Assembly: GCA_018398765.1 (NCBI GenBank)
Contig: JAHBMJ010001519.1
Span: forward strand, 5,001 to 29,748
Length of the DNA stretch: 24,748 nt
Source: Chromera velia
Lineage: Eukaryota; Sar; Chromeraceae
Reading direction: 5' to 3'
Under the pieces are notes generated by a model. The model saw only the letters and a list, made by a program, of their open reading frames with translations, made no database searches and was not told the origin of the DNA. The position numbers and the translations under genes are program-made. This document shows positions 10,475 through 23,918 of the stretch, piece after piece. The number at the start of each line of letters is the position of its first letter. The first letter of the stretch is position 1.

Positions 10475-11107
10475 ATGTTCATCGACTGTCAGGGGGGGCG
10501 GATGAAAGGTTGGCATGAAGGTGAAGAGGAAGGAGGGAGGGAAAGTGGAGCCTCGTTTGCTGGTTGAGCGGGGTGGGGCGCATCGAAGAGAAGTGTAGGT
10601 AGATCGGGGTGCAAACAATAGCCTTGACTGACACGCAGCAGCACGTTTTTTTATCTGTTTACCTTGACGTTTCTGCCATTTCCACTCTTTATGCGTGAGT
10701 ACCTGTCTTCGTTTGCTATCAGTCCTCTTCGCATGTGCGGAATTTTATTTCTGTCTCTGCAACGAAGAGCTAGTTGAAGGAAGAAGGGAAGAAGGTATAA
10801 GAAAAAAAGTGTCCCCATCTATGGCAACGTACTGAAGGGCAGCTAGATGTGCCCACATGCAAATCAGTCGAGAAGCTTCTGGATGCGAGACCGCGAAAGA
10901 TTGCATGCACACAAAAAAAAGATGGAAACAGGTCTTTAGCAGGGACGAATCCCCCGGACTACAGCGGAAAAAATGAAAAAAAAGTTCTGGAGACTATAAA
11001 AACATATCATGTAGCCATGCAAATCCTAAGCTGCATCAGACAAAAGAAAAATAAGTGCCTAGGCTCCCCATATTAAAAAAAAAACAATTGTGTAAAATTG
11101 GTTTTTA
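10475..11107. other. Intergenic, downstream of glutathione reductase
   Basis: Contains the 3' untranslated region of glutathione reductase. No convincing exon, RNA gene or canonical AATAAA signal near the stop was seen. The short open frame at 10849-11076 has no recognisable domain. An A-run followed by CAATT, a six-base loop, AATTG and T-runs (11075-11121) could fold as a hairpin. Confidence 0.6.
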
Positions 11108-13323
<2,216 letters not shown>

Positions 13324-16300
13324 TCAGAGAGGCTGCCCGCTCCCCCCCGCAGACCCTGCAGATCCCCCCTCAGGCTCGTCTGTCTCGCACGTCTGCATGA
13401 TCTCCACCAGAAGGTCAGGAGCTTCCTTCAGACTTCGAAACCCGTCCGTCCTGCAACCATCCATCCATCCATCCATCCATTCACCCGGATAGAGAGGGAG
13501 AAATTATTCTGATGTTGCTGAAGGCTATTTTCATCATTCGGCAAATCCATCAGAGAGAGAGGGACAGGGAGGGAGACAGAAAGAGCCAGATGAAGGCGCA
13601 GAGAAAATGAGCAAAAACGAAATCGAATTCCTTCCACCTTCGCCCGGCGCGCTGCCAAACAAAAGAGACGCCAACCCACCTGAGAACCTCCTTCTTGTTC
13701 TTCTTGATGTATTGCATGCACTTCTCCTTCAGGTCCTTCGCCTGCAAGCACTCATATATTATTCAGAGATAGTCAGAAGATCCAATTAAGAGTCACCAAC
13801 TGGTTGCACAGTCAAACAGTCTGGGAGGGGACATGTGTGGACGTGCACCGACAGAGTCCACAAAGAGGGAAGAGCGCAAAGAACGGGACGGAATCAAGAA
13901 AGCAGACAAAAAGACGAGGAGACAAGACCGGGACAAGAGCTTGGGGGACGGAAGAAAGGGAAAAAAGGGAAAGGGGGCACTGTGCAAACCCAAACAATCC
14001 CCAAGGGAGAGAGGGAGACCACTCGCATTCTCCCCACAAAGAAAGAAGCACGCCGCAAAGCGTCTATCTTCACTGACCAGATACTTATCGGCGCTCCTCA
14101 GCAGTTGGCACACATTTTCCCTTTCAATGGAGTGTGCCATGCTACTTTCACAGAGTCTCTTCAGCCCGTCAAGGCCAAACGAGTCCGCCAGTCCCAAAAC
14201 TTCTGCGACCACTGTGGAGGGCCTGTCTCCAAGGGAACCTGTGTAGAGAAACTCCAAAGTCGCGAGGACAGACTGGTAGCTCCACAAGTCAATGTTCACC
14301 TGCACGCACGAATCACCCGGCCCCCCACATGCAAACAGACAGTGAGTCATGTGAAGACACGCGAGCATCAATCAAGAACGAAAGGAGAAAGAAGAAAGTC
14401 TGATAACACGATACACTGAGCTCGACAGGAAACGAAGAAGAAGGGCCCACTTGGTGAACAAAATCATATGAATTGATTTCGCAGGCGAACACAGAGGAGG
14501 AGATTAGGGCTCCTCCAAGTAAAAGGGGGGAAACGAATGAATGTACACAAAAGCTTGCAAGTACATGCAGGAGGAAAAACAATCTCCGGCAGAGCGAGAT
14601 CGGACAAAACGACACAACGACTCATTCATTCACTTCTTCCCCCGCTCATTGAGAGACAGACATACCATCTCATCACCACACAAAACGAAGGACAGAAACC
14701 ACCGACTGCCTCAGGAACAGACCGACAGACGGACAGAGACAGAGATAGAGGCAGAGCAGACTGACCCTGCCCTCATGAAACTCTCTCATCTTGGACGAGA
14801 ACATCGCACGGAAGTGCTCGCACCTGCGGGTCGACACACGGGGACAGACAGACTATATCGTCTTTACTTTACTTTTTCACTTCCTTTCTTTCGGACAGAC
14901 AGACAGACAATCAGAAATGGAGGCAGGCAGGCAGGCAGGCAAGTTTGCACACTGGAGAAGACACATGATGCACGCTCCCACCCTGCATTCCTGCTTTACA
15001 AAGGCCAGAAAAAAGGAAAGGAGACAGTAGTCGGTCCAAGTGATGACTCACCCACGCATGCAAGAAGAGAAGCTGAGGCCGACACAAGAAGAAGCCAAGG
15101 AAGGCCCCCCAAAGGTGGAGCGGAAACAAGGAAGGAAGGTTGAGTGGCATGGGAGACCCCCGTCAACACAAAAACTCACCGTGTGGCCAGGATCGCTTTA
15201 TGGGCATAGATCTCCTTCCCGTCAACTACTCTGCAAGAGGGTACGCAGATAAACAGGGGGACAGGCAAATCAATCATTGCAAAAACAAAACGTTAACGCG
15301 AATACGAGCGAACAGATAGCCAAGTCTGTCAGGAGTGATTACACACGGAAACCGATGCACTTAAAAACTGAAAAGGGGCAGTTCAACCAGGGAAGCCGGA
15401 AGAGAAGGAAGGCCGCACTGCATGACAACGAGAGAAAGCTGATCGATCGATTATTCAATTCAGAAAACAGAAAAGAAAAGAATCGGCACAGCGCCTAAGA
15501 GGAAGCCCCCTCTCCATTCATCGATTCTCTGTGAGATTGTGTTCCCATTCACTTCTCTTGTGAATACCACTTCAGCGATTGCCTTTCTTTTGAACAACCA
15601 GGAAACCAATGAGGTTGAACTTGCATCGTCGCCCAATGACTTAATTCTTTTTCCAGATACCGCTTCGCAAGACATCCAGACAGGCGATTCATAGCATCCG
15701 GCCAGTTCCTATTTCACACTCTCACAGAAACCGAGGATCAGATGGAATCAGAGAGAACAGAAAAGCTAAGATGGAAGGGGAAAGATGGTCTTCCGGGCCC
15801 TTGGACAGCATCGTCACACAGAGACTGAGAACAGGTACGCAAGTCTCTGACAAAAAAAAAGTGAGAAATGAAGACACGAAGAAAGAAAGAAACAAACAAA
15901 GCGACCATGCATGAATCGATGAATGGATGACGTACAAGGTGACATCCGAGAACTCAGGGTCGTTGACGATTCTCTTCAAGTCACCAATCAGACCCCTCAC
16001 AGAAGCGTCCGTCAGGGCATCTCTGTCGAGTCGGGACACGTCCAGCACGTGGACGTCACTCAACCTGCAAACAGGGACACACACACACACACATCCATCA
16101 TGTCGGAATGCATTCAAGGCAGCTAGACACTTACATTCGTTGGTTCGGACCGGCAGCAAACTCCGAAAGATTCATTCGGGGTCAGACAAGAAGACAGACA
16201 GACAAGACAGACAGACAGACAAGACAGACAGACAGACAAGACAGACAGACAGACAGACAGACGGACGGAGGGACCACGACCGAGAGGGCGCATTCTCTTT

Positions 16301-18496
16301 TCTACGCTTTGTGGTACTGCAAGCAGGAAGACTGGAAAGGGTGAAAGGGAAGAGGTCCTCCCCTCCTAAAGACGTCTCGCACAATTATTGCCACACCCAC
16401 ACACGTGCACAAGAAGCCCATTAGCATGGCTGTATTTCTTTCCCCCTCCTCTCCCTCTCTAGCTCTCCGTCCATGACCCTGCGGCCCTACTTGTCTGCCT
16501 TCCTGTTTGTTTCAAGCTTCCAGGTTCACAGCCAGTTTCCTCTCATCTGCTAGAAAATGCGATCTCTCCCTCAACACCCCCTCCCAACCAACCCTGCACC
16601 CAACTGACCGACCACTTGTTTCCATCGAACCCCCCGAAGATGAAAAGTTTGTTGGCCTTCACCAGACATGCAGAGTGTCGCTGCCTTCCCGCGGGAGCCT
16701 GGTCGCTCTCTCTGCATCCAGGGAAGGGATAGGAGAAACGTGCAAAGAACATGAAGCTGTCGGAAGATGCTGAACAGCGAACACGAGACAGAGAGGACAA
16801 AGAGGAAAGTGTGACTTGGACAGGGGGAGACGACTGCACTCCCCTCCTCCTTCTTTCATGGCTTTTATTTTGAATGAGTAAGACAGAAAAAATCAATGAC
16901 CAGATTTGGCAGACACCGCATACTCAGAGGCAAAGACCGCGCTGCCAGCCAACCAGTCCTAACAATCTGTCGGTAGGCTTCTTAAGTGGATGGGGGGATC
17001 TCTCCAGTCGCAGGCCATCAACGAAAGAAGGAGAAGAGGAAAAGAGATTGACTGACGGGGGGTGAATCCACTTTTTGTTGACTGTATCGAGAATGTAGAG
17101 GTCATTCGATCTCCCCTTCCCATCATACCTGCAGACACGTAAATTAAACAGACACACATCCGTCCGTCCGTCGATGTAGACACTTCATTCGATCGCCACA
17201 AATCGAATGCTCACTTTTATTCAAATACGCACAAGAGAGAGGCAGGATTGTCTATTTGAACAGTCATACAGTCCTTCATCCATCCGTCCTTTTATTTATG
17301 CTGATTGAACAAAGTCCGCCGCCGTGACCTGCACGAAGAAAGGGAAAGAAACCGCTTGTCGTCTACAAGTCGGCCTCCCTCTCTGCGTACGAGAACAGAG
17401 ACAAACAAGACACAGAGAAAGTACCGCCGGTGCCGTCAGTATCCAGACGCAACCCTTCTCTTCTCTTCCCTTCTTCCACCCTTGATTGCCTTCAGTTCCT
17501 TTCAGACTGACTGACTGACTGACCCCCCAAAGAGGTAGATCTTATGACCGATCAGGTTGGCCGTGTGGCCCCTCAGCCCCGGGGGGACGTTTCCCGTGAT
17601 AGAGGGCTGCAGTCAGGAAGACAGACAGGCAGGCAGTCGTGCACCTGTTGGTTCATTCACTCTTTCATTTTATCCACTCGCCATTTTTTTCATTCAATCG
17701 CTCTATCGCTAAGTGTGTGAGTCAGTCGGTGAGTCAGTGTTTGAGACAATCAGTCAGCTTCGCGTCCAGTCATCAACACAGTCTTGACTGGTCGGCCTGG
17801 TCGACCAGACTCCAACCGATTGGGGAAAAGGCAGAAGAGACTCACAGAGAGAGAGAGGGAATAGAGACAGAAGAAGACTGGGATCCTTGCAAGACGCGAG
17901 TTGGCATCCAACAGCAGACAGACTCCTTTCCACAAACGACACACAGACAGGCTGGCTGCTTTCTTCATCTTTTTCACACCTGACTGATCATTCCCACCCC
18001 TCTCTGACTGACTGACTGACTGACTGCCTGACTGACCTGTGTCCACTCCAAAGAGACCGTGTCAAACACGTGGAGGTCCGTCAGGTGTTTGTTGCCTGAG
18101 TGGCCCCCGAAGAGGTACAGCTTTGTCTCGATGGGAGTCATCGTGTGGGCATTTCGGGCCTGCATGCATGCATAAGTGAGGTCAGGCAGGCAGGAAGGAG
18201 GGAAGGAGGGATCATTCAGTCAGTCTGCGGATTTGATTGACTGGCCCCCCTTTCTCTGCACCACCCTACGCAGCCTCACCTGGCGTCTATCCCACCCGCA
18301 CGAAAGAAAAACAAATGCGAATATCTGTGAGTTCTCTGAACCTCGTTGGGGGGACCCCTGGTCAAGTTTGTAGCGAAAGCGGTCAGTTATCACGCCTCTC
18401 TCTTCGTCTATCACAATGAAAGAAGAAGTGAACTGTAAGGAATTGCGTCACATCTCTCTCTTTCTTTCTTGTCTCTCTCTTTCTCTTTCTCTCGCA

Positions 18497-18551
<55 letters not shown>

Positions 18552-20328
18552 GGGGGGGAGGGAGAGAGAGAGAGAGAGAGAGAGAAAGACGAGAGCCCAC
18601 CCACCCACCCACCCGCCCACAAGGATCATCCACAAAAAGGCACGCAGACAGACACGCAGCAAAACGGACACACAGACAGACGGACAGACAGACCTGCGGA
18701 GGTGTGCCCTTGATGGCGACCCCACAGATCCAGAACCGGGTGTCCAGATCCAGAATGTCGATGTCGTTGAAGCACTTCGACCCGTCATACCTTCACACAC
18801 ACATTTATTTGGTCATGCATCCATCAATTCGTTCATTCTTTTGTTTGTGTGTATTCACTCGTTCAGTCAGTCACTACACGAAGGACAGGACAACTTGTTC
18901 TACCGGACAGACGATGAAAGGGAAGAGGGAAAGAAGGGAACTGCCGAACACAGAAACGGGCGAAGCAAAGAAAGAAACAGTGGAGTACTAGTCCTCCCCG
19001 GTTCTCTTGATTGAGAGAGTGCACTTCTCAATGAACAAGCTACGATAGCACACCCGCGCCCACTCAACAACTTAAGAGAGAGAACGACGACACACTCACT
19101 CTGCGTTCTCTGTTTTTCTTCCTCCACACACAAACATGCAGGCGGGAAGAGACACTGAGAAAGCGACAAGTAGCCAAAGAGACAGACTTACCCCCCGAAC
19201 ATATACAGCTTGTTCCCCACTTTTGTCAACGTATGACAGGCCCTCGGTGATGGAGCCTGCACACACACCGCACGGCACGGTGCAAAGACGCCACAGAGGC
19301 AGAAACAGGGGGAGGAGTGATTGGCGAATGCGATACACAAGTACACACACGCGAACATCCATGAACTTTTTTGTTTCTCTCTTACTTTCTTTTCAAGGAA
19401 GATAGGTCCGTATTAGCAAGTGGGCACAAGCGGGTCTGTTGAAGGGTAATGTGTCCATTCTCCAAGGAGGACTCACTTCCGGAATTGTTGCCGAAACTGC
19501 CGGCTGGTCTTTGAAGAATTTCAAATAATCCATTCCACACACTCTGTTGTTGAACGCACGGAAATTTCAAGCACCCTGTGATCCCGAAGCCTGACACCGT
19601 CGTGTATATCAATACCACCCAGACAGACCGACCGTTCCTGAGGTCAGAACCGGATCCCACGTCAGGTCGTGGTAGTGTTCCGTAAGTGCGGGTCTGGTCT
19701 CGAGGACGTGGAGGTCAGACAGCCACTTGGACCCGTCGTGCCCCCCGTGGGCGTACAGCTTCGTCCCCACAACCGCAGTCGTGTGCTGCTCGGTCAGGCA
19801 GGCACACAAGTTCATGAGGTAAGCGTCGGGGGACAAAAGAAGCGCATGCAAGAAGGACAATTCTCCTTGAAAGCAGGGCGACCAAGTGTGCTAATAGAAG
19901 CAAGCAAGGTATTGAGACAACAATCCATCAATTTCGGTCACACGTGCATCCGATATGAAGCAATGAAGGGCCAACGGTCACTTCACTGATTGCCAGAAAG
20001 ACTAGCAAACTAACGGACAAGGCACACACACACCAGCTAGCAGAAGACAAGTTCATGCAGAGACGGAGAGAACATGCAGACGTATGGGAGCCTGCCTGGC
20101 CGCTACTGTACTGACATTATTTCGTTCGGTCGGTGGGTTTGCCGCCTTAACCTCGATCCACTTCTTCTTATCAACGTCAAGAATATGGAGGTCGTTCAAG
20201 GCCTTCTTCCCGTTCCATCCGCCGAAGACGAAGAGCTTGGTGTCTCCGATAATGTCACAAGAGTGAGCGGCCCTTGGCCCGGGACAGCCATCGTCCGTCT
20301 CAGGCTGGTACCAGAAGTGTTGAGCCAT
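13324..20328 (-). CDS. Kelch-repeat / BTB / BACK protein, complete, 14 exons
   Basis: Exons in transcript order: 20328-20116, 19785-19633, 19256-19192, 18790-18694, 18159-18037, 17606-17524, 17128-17057, 16711-16613, 16064-15936, 15230-15180, 14823-14766, 14299-14078, 13741-13680, 13450-13324; the sum is 1554 nt (517 residues). Six Kelch repeats, each with a Gly-Gly doublet (residues 36-37, 85-86, 143-144, 194-195, 244-245, 295-296) and a downstream Trp or equivalent, predict a six-bladed propeller over about 1-310. A BTB domain starts near 338 (FSDVTLVVDGKEIYAHKAIL) and runs to about 425, followed by a BACK region ending with FRSLKEAPDLLVEIM and a short Gly/Ser tail. BTB-BACK-Kelch proteins commonly bind CUL3 and bring substrates for ubiquitination; that role is inferred here. 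Domain order is the reverse of animal KLHL proteins, as in LZTR1-like proteins. ATG 20328 has an in-frame TGA at 20358-20356 upstream. Confidence 0.9.
16190..16270. repeat. GACA tetranucleotide array
   Basis: GACA units interrupted by single AAGACA variants, giving a higher-order block pattern, in intron 8 of the Kelch-BTB-BACK gene. It is a simple microsatellite, with no unique spacers between units. Confidence 0.9.
18490..18595. repeat. Compound ACGC / AC / GA microsatellite
   Basis: Adjacent ACGC, AC and GA tracts in intron 4 of the Kelch-BTB-BACK gene. The AC part alternates purine and pyrimidine and the GA part is a pure purine tract on the plus strand. It generates several spurious open frames on both strands. 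Confidence 0.9.
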
Positions 20329-21129
20329 ATCGATTAACGAAGTCACTTTGCCGAATCAATAGGCCCCTCGGGCTCGAGATCGATCGTTCAAGCTTTCGGT
20401 CGAGTCCTTCTGCCGATACAAGACCAGACTGAGCAATGAGCAAAGTGGTCGCCCTAGTTGCTTCAGGCTCAGATCGACACCAGGCAGCAGACAGGAATGG
20501 AAATGGCAAGAAGAAACGTGGCACTGTGCCTTAGAGAGACAGTCAGGAGATCGAAACACCCTCGATCGCTTGGGCGGGACTTCGATCGATCAGTCGACAA
20601 CGACAAAGTGACACGCGGCCGTTTCTTTCAAATGGAAGAGGAGGAAAGCCTGTCAAGCAGACAGGCCACAGGCATCCCGTGAGAAAGAACTATACCCAAG
20701 GGCCTTGTGATTGTGGGCATACGTGTCGATAAATGGAAGGGTAAGTGTCTATATAGCTCTACGCCCGAGATTGAGTCATATGATCGTCGGAGGAGTCGAC
20801 CATAGTCGACCTGATCGGGCAGGTCATCAGACCGTCATCTCGGATCGATCAATTAATTCGATCGAACGAACGATTGCGCGGGGGCGCGCCGCTGCATGCC
20901 CGCGCGTGGCCCCCCCGGATGCATGTGCGCGACGCCGAGCGCCGCCCTGGCCGGCCGGGAAATTTGTGTCAGTCTTCTTCAGACTGATAGAGTTTCCCTC
21001 TGTTTCCTCAAAAAACTTGCAGCCTTACTTACAGCTCCTGTACGGATGCTTGTTGGTCAGTACCGTGATTGTGTCTCAATACTGCGCTCTCTCCTATGAC
21101 CCTTCTTGGCTGACAGGTGAGTAAGAAAA
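20329..21129. promoter_or_regulatory. Divergent intergenic region between the Kelch-BTB-BACK gene and MCM9
   Basis: 801 bases separate the two start codons. CGATCG occurs at 20381-20386, 20563-20568, 20583-20588 and 20859-20864, with GATC half-sites nearby. A near-palindrome, GATC-AATTAATT-C-GATC, lies at 20847-20863, followed by a GC-rich stretch at about 20876-20960 containing GGCGCGCC and GGCCGGCC. No TATA box was identified. An open frame crossing 20711-21124 has no domain and is not called a gene. Confidence 0.5.
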
Positions 21130-23622
21130 ATGGAGCTCCCAGATCATGCGAAGGCTGTGACTGATCAGGAAGTCCGATCAGCACTGCAAGATGCCATTTC
21201 AACGGAAGTTCTCAAGAGGTCTTCAGGCAGTGCACTGGAAGACACATGCATGCAAGCAGCTGCACATGTCCGGAACAAACCCTCTATCAGCTGGTCCCTC
21301 GATGTTTTGGGATTGCTGAAGACGAAACCGCTTTTCGGCAGTATTCTGCTCTCTGCGCCGACTGTGTTGAACGACATCGTGCAACAAGAGATCGCCGCTG
21401 CTGTCGCAAAGAGATCTGGAGAAGGTGCAAATAACACTCGCACAGAAAGCTGGAGAGTGGCATCGGTGGAGAAAAATGCTCGACTGGAGCTGCATAACTT
21501 TCCCCTCATGAGACCCTTGACGCGTTCTGCAGTCAGGTCGGTACCTGGAGTCCTTGTCTGCAGTTTCGTAAAAAATTCCTTTCCCCTGTGCTGCGACACT
21601 TTTCATGCACCTTGTGACCTCTGTGCGTGCTGCACTTGTGCAGTGAAATTCGATCCCTCGATGTTGGAAAGGCAGTCCTCCTTCGTGGCATCGTGGTGCG
21701 GTGCGGTCTGGTGAAAATGTTGGACGAGAAAAGACAGTACAGATGCGCCAAGTGTGGAGAAATGTTCTGGGCCAGGGCCTGTCCGGAGCTCTTCTATCTG
21801 ATTGACATGCCTGCAGTGTGCCCAAAGTCAGTCACAAGCTGACATTGTGTACATGGAGAAACCGTTCACCTTCCTCTCAATTTCGTGTCCTTGTTCGTTC
21901 CTCTCCGTCTCTTTTTTCTGGTGAATCTCTTGCTGGAGTTCACTTTTTCGCACATGCCTCCCAGCTGTGTTTGTGGTGCTGGTTTCCTGACTTTTGCTGC
22001 ACCCCCCCTTTTTCTGTCGGGTGTGTTGGTCGATCAGGGGCGCCTACGGAGAGAAATCGGGGAAGAGGTTCTTCGACAAGAAGACCAAAAGGCAGAGAGA
22101 GGCGAAGTGCGGGGGGAGAGAGTTCGAGGCTGTTGAGGGGTGCACCTCCAGGACCGATTACTTGGAACTGAGGTGGGTGGGTGCAAAGGCAGATGGGGAG
22201 GGGGTTAGGTTCTTCCTGGTTTTTTTTTTGCTAGGTGGGGAGGTTCTTTCTTTCGATCCTTCGCAGACGGACGGACGGCAGGTTTCTTCTCTTCTCCAAG
22301 AGGCTTTGCCTCTTCCTTTTTTCCTCGATTTGCCTCAGTGATCTCTCTTGCCCCTTTCGCTGTCGAGGGTGGGACACCTCATAGAGACAGTCGGTCTGTG
22401 TGTATGTGTACGGGTTTGTGTTGATCCAGTGTTCAAAGATTCGCAATGATGCATCTCCCTCCTTCCGCTCCCCCGGTTCTCTTCTTTCTTTCTTTCTTTC
22501 TTTCTGCTGCAGACTGCAAGAGCTGGAACACCAACAATCAGGAGCCGTGAATCGTGCGGTGCCTGTGGTGTTGCTGGGGGATCTGGTGCGTAGGTTGGAT
22601 GTGCAGGCAGGGGACCGCCTCAGCGTTGTGGGGATTGTGCGGATGCGGTGGAGGGCCCTCAGGAGAGAACAAAGGTCGAACGGGGGGGAGAAGAGAAGAG
22701 GAAGGGAGTGTGGGGAGTTGTTTGTTGTCTCTTTTGCTGCGTCTCTTGTTCGTTGCTTGGATGCAGGCTCGCGTTGTCAGTCAAGGTGCCTGTCTGCTCT
22801 CTCACACAACTTCGAATATGTTGTGATGTCTGTCCTGAGGGCCCCTTGATCGTCATCGCTGTCCTCCATTCTCTTAATAGTAACAAACTCAGACTATGTG
22901 AGCATGCAGAGACGGGCGGCGCTTTGCTGTTCTATGTTTTGTCCTTTCAACTTTTTCTGGTAAGTCTGCACTGCTTGCAGAGCTGAGTTAGAGATCTTCG
23001 TTGAGGCCTCGAATGTGGCGACAGACGCGGCACCGGAACGCTCTGTGACTGCTCTAGCGGCTGCTGCAGCTCTGTCCTCTTCGCATGCTTTCTCTTCCTC
23101 TTCCATCTGTGTCAAGAAGGTGAAAGAGGAAAGTCAGGCTGGGTGGGAGGTGCCAACGAGAATGCTGAAGGCGGAGGAGGGAACAGTGAGGACGGACAGA
23201 GCAAGCCAGGGAGAGGGAGTGGAAACAGGTGGGCAACCGAGAAGGAATTGGAGGGCGGGAGGAAGGGGGGGGACTGTGGGAAGACGAGAGAAGAGAAGTA
23301 TTGGTCGACATTTTGTGGATTCAGTTTGCCTTATTCCCCCTTTGCCTCAAACGCAGCTCTCGCCACCCTGTGCCCCATCCTCTGTGTGTGTGTCTGTGTG
23401 TCTGTGTATGCATGTATGTGTGTGTGTGAGAGAGAGAGAGAGGGCGAGAACGAGTCTGTACGTTTGGTTATGTCCATGCGTCTGTCTTTTCTCTGTGCAT
23501 GTTGGTCTCTGTACTTGCAGAATCCCTTCCTGAGCTGTTCCTTGATTTCTGGAAAGCGCACCGACATGATCCCTTCAAGGGCCGAGCCAAAATTCTGGAG
23601 GCTGTGGCACCTCACCTTTCAG
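21130..23622 (+). CDS. MCM9: MCM9-like DNA helicase, N-terminal half; remainder beyond window
   Basis: Exons: 21130-21536, 21644-21826, 22038-22172, 22513-22674, 22981-23228, 23521-23622; 412 codons plus one base, phases all consistent. MCM9 works with MCM8 in homologous recombination repair and mismatch repair. Seen: an N-terminal helical region (KPLFGSILLSAPTVL, 66-80), OB-fold entry SEIRSLDVGKAVLLRGIVVR (136-155), Zn-binding candidates Cys170, Cys173, Cys195 and Cys221 or Cys232, OB-fold end DRLSVVGIVRMRWRALR, LEIFVEASNV, and the pre-ATPase segment FWKAHRHDPFKGRAKILEAV, which matches MCM9 better than MCM8 or MCM2-7. An Ala/Ser-rich insert of about 70 residues lies before that segment (exon 5). 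The ATG at 21130 follows an in-frame TGA at 21118-21120. Walker A/B exons are not in the window; the intron after 23622 is at least 1.1 kb. Confidence 0.85.
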
Positions 23623-23632
23623 GTCAGTCGTC

Positions 23633-23633
<1 letters not shown>

Positions 23634-23669
<36 letters not shown>

Positions 23670-23755
23670 GAGTGTCTGTCTGTCCTTCCCTCTGTCTGTC
23701 TGTCTATCTGTCTGTTATGTACATGAAGAAAACAAGGGAGAAGAAGAAACATATA

Positions 23756-23795
<40 letters not shown>

Positions 23796-23918
23796 GGGCC
23801 CCCTGCCCACTTTGTCTGAGTTGTCGTGATGTTCCTTTGTCTTTGTTGCTTTCTTTCTTTTTGTCTATTGTGTCAATGAAGAAAAGAAGGGAGAAGAAGA
23901 AACATATAGTCTGTCAAG
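23634..23918. repeat. GT and GTCT tracts with a duplicated 40-bp block
   Basis: In the MCM9 intron after exon 6: a GT tract (about 23634-23659), GTCT tracts (about 23685-23715 and 23757-23797), and a 40-base block at 23723-23762 repeated at 23876-23915 with a single mismatch. The copies lie 153 bases apart in direct orientation and each is preceded by a GTCTAT motif and followed by TCTGTC, so a larger unit including microsatellite was duplicated and has since diverged in its middle. Confidence 0.8.

Noticed and set aside
10849-11076. Plus-strand open frame after glutathione reductase
   Set aside because: Short, Lys-rich because the DNA is A-rich, no motif, no supporting splice context.
16190-16270. 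Regular short repeats resembling a CRISPR array
   Set aside because: Units are 4 bases (GACA) without unique spacers; a microsatellite in a eukaryotic intron.
20711-21124. Open frame directly upstream of MCM9 as a possible first exon
   Set aside because: No MCM-like sequence, and a TGA in the MCM9 frame at 21118-21120 separates it from ATG 21130. The MCM9 N-terminus is complete without it.
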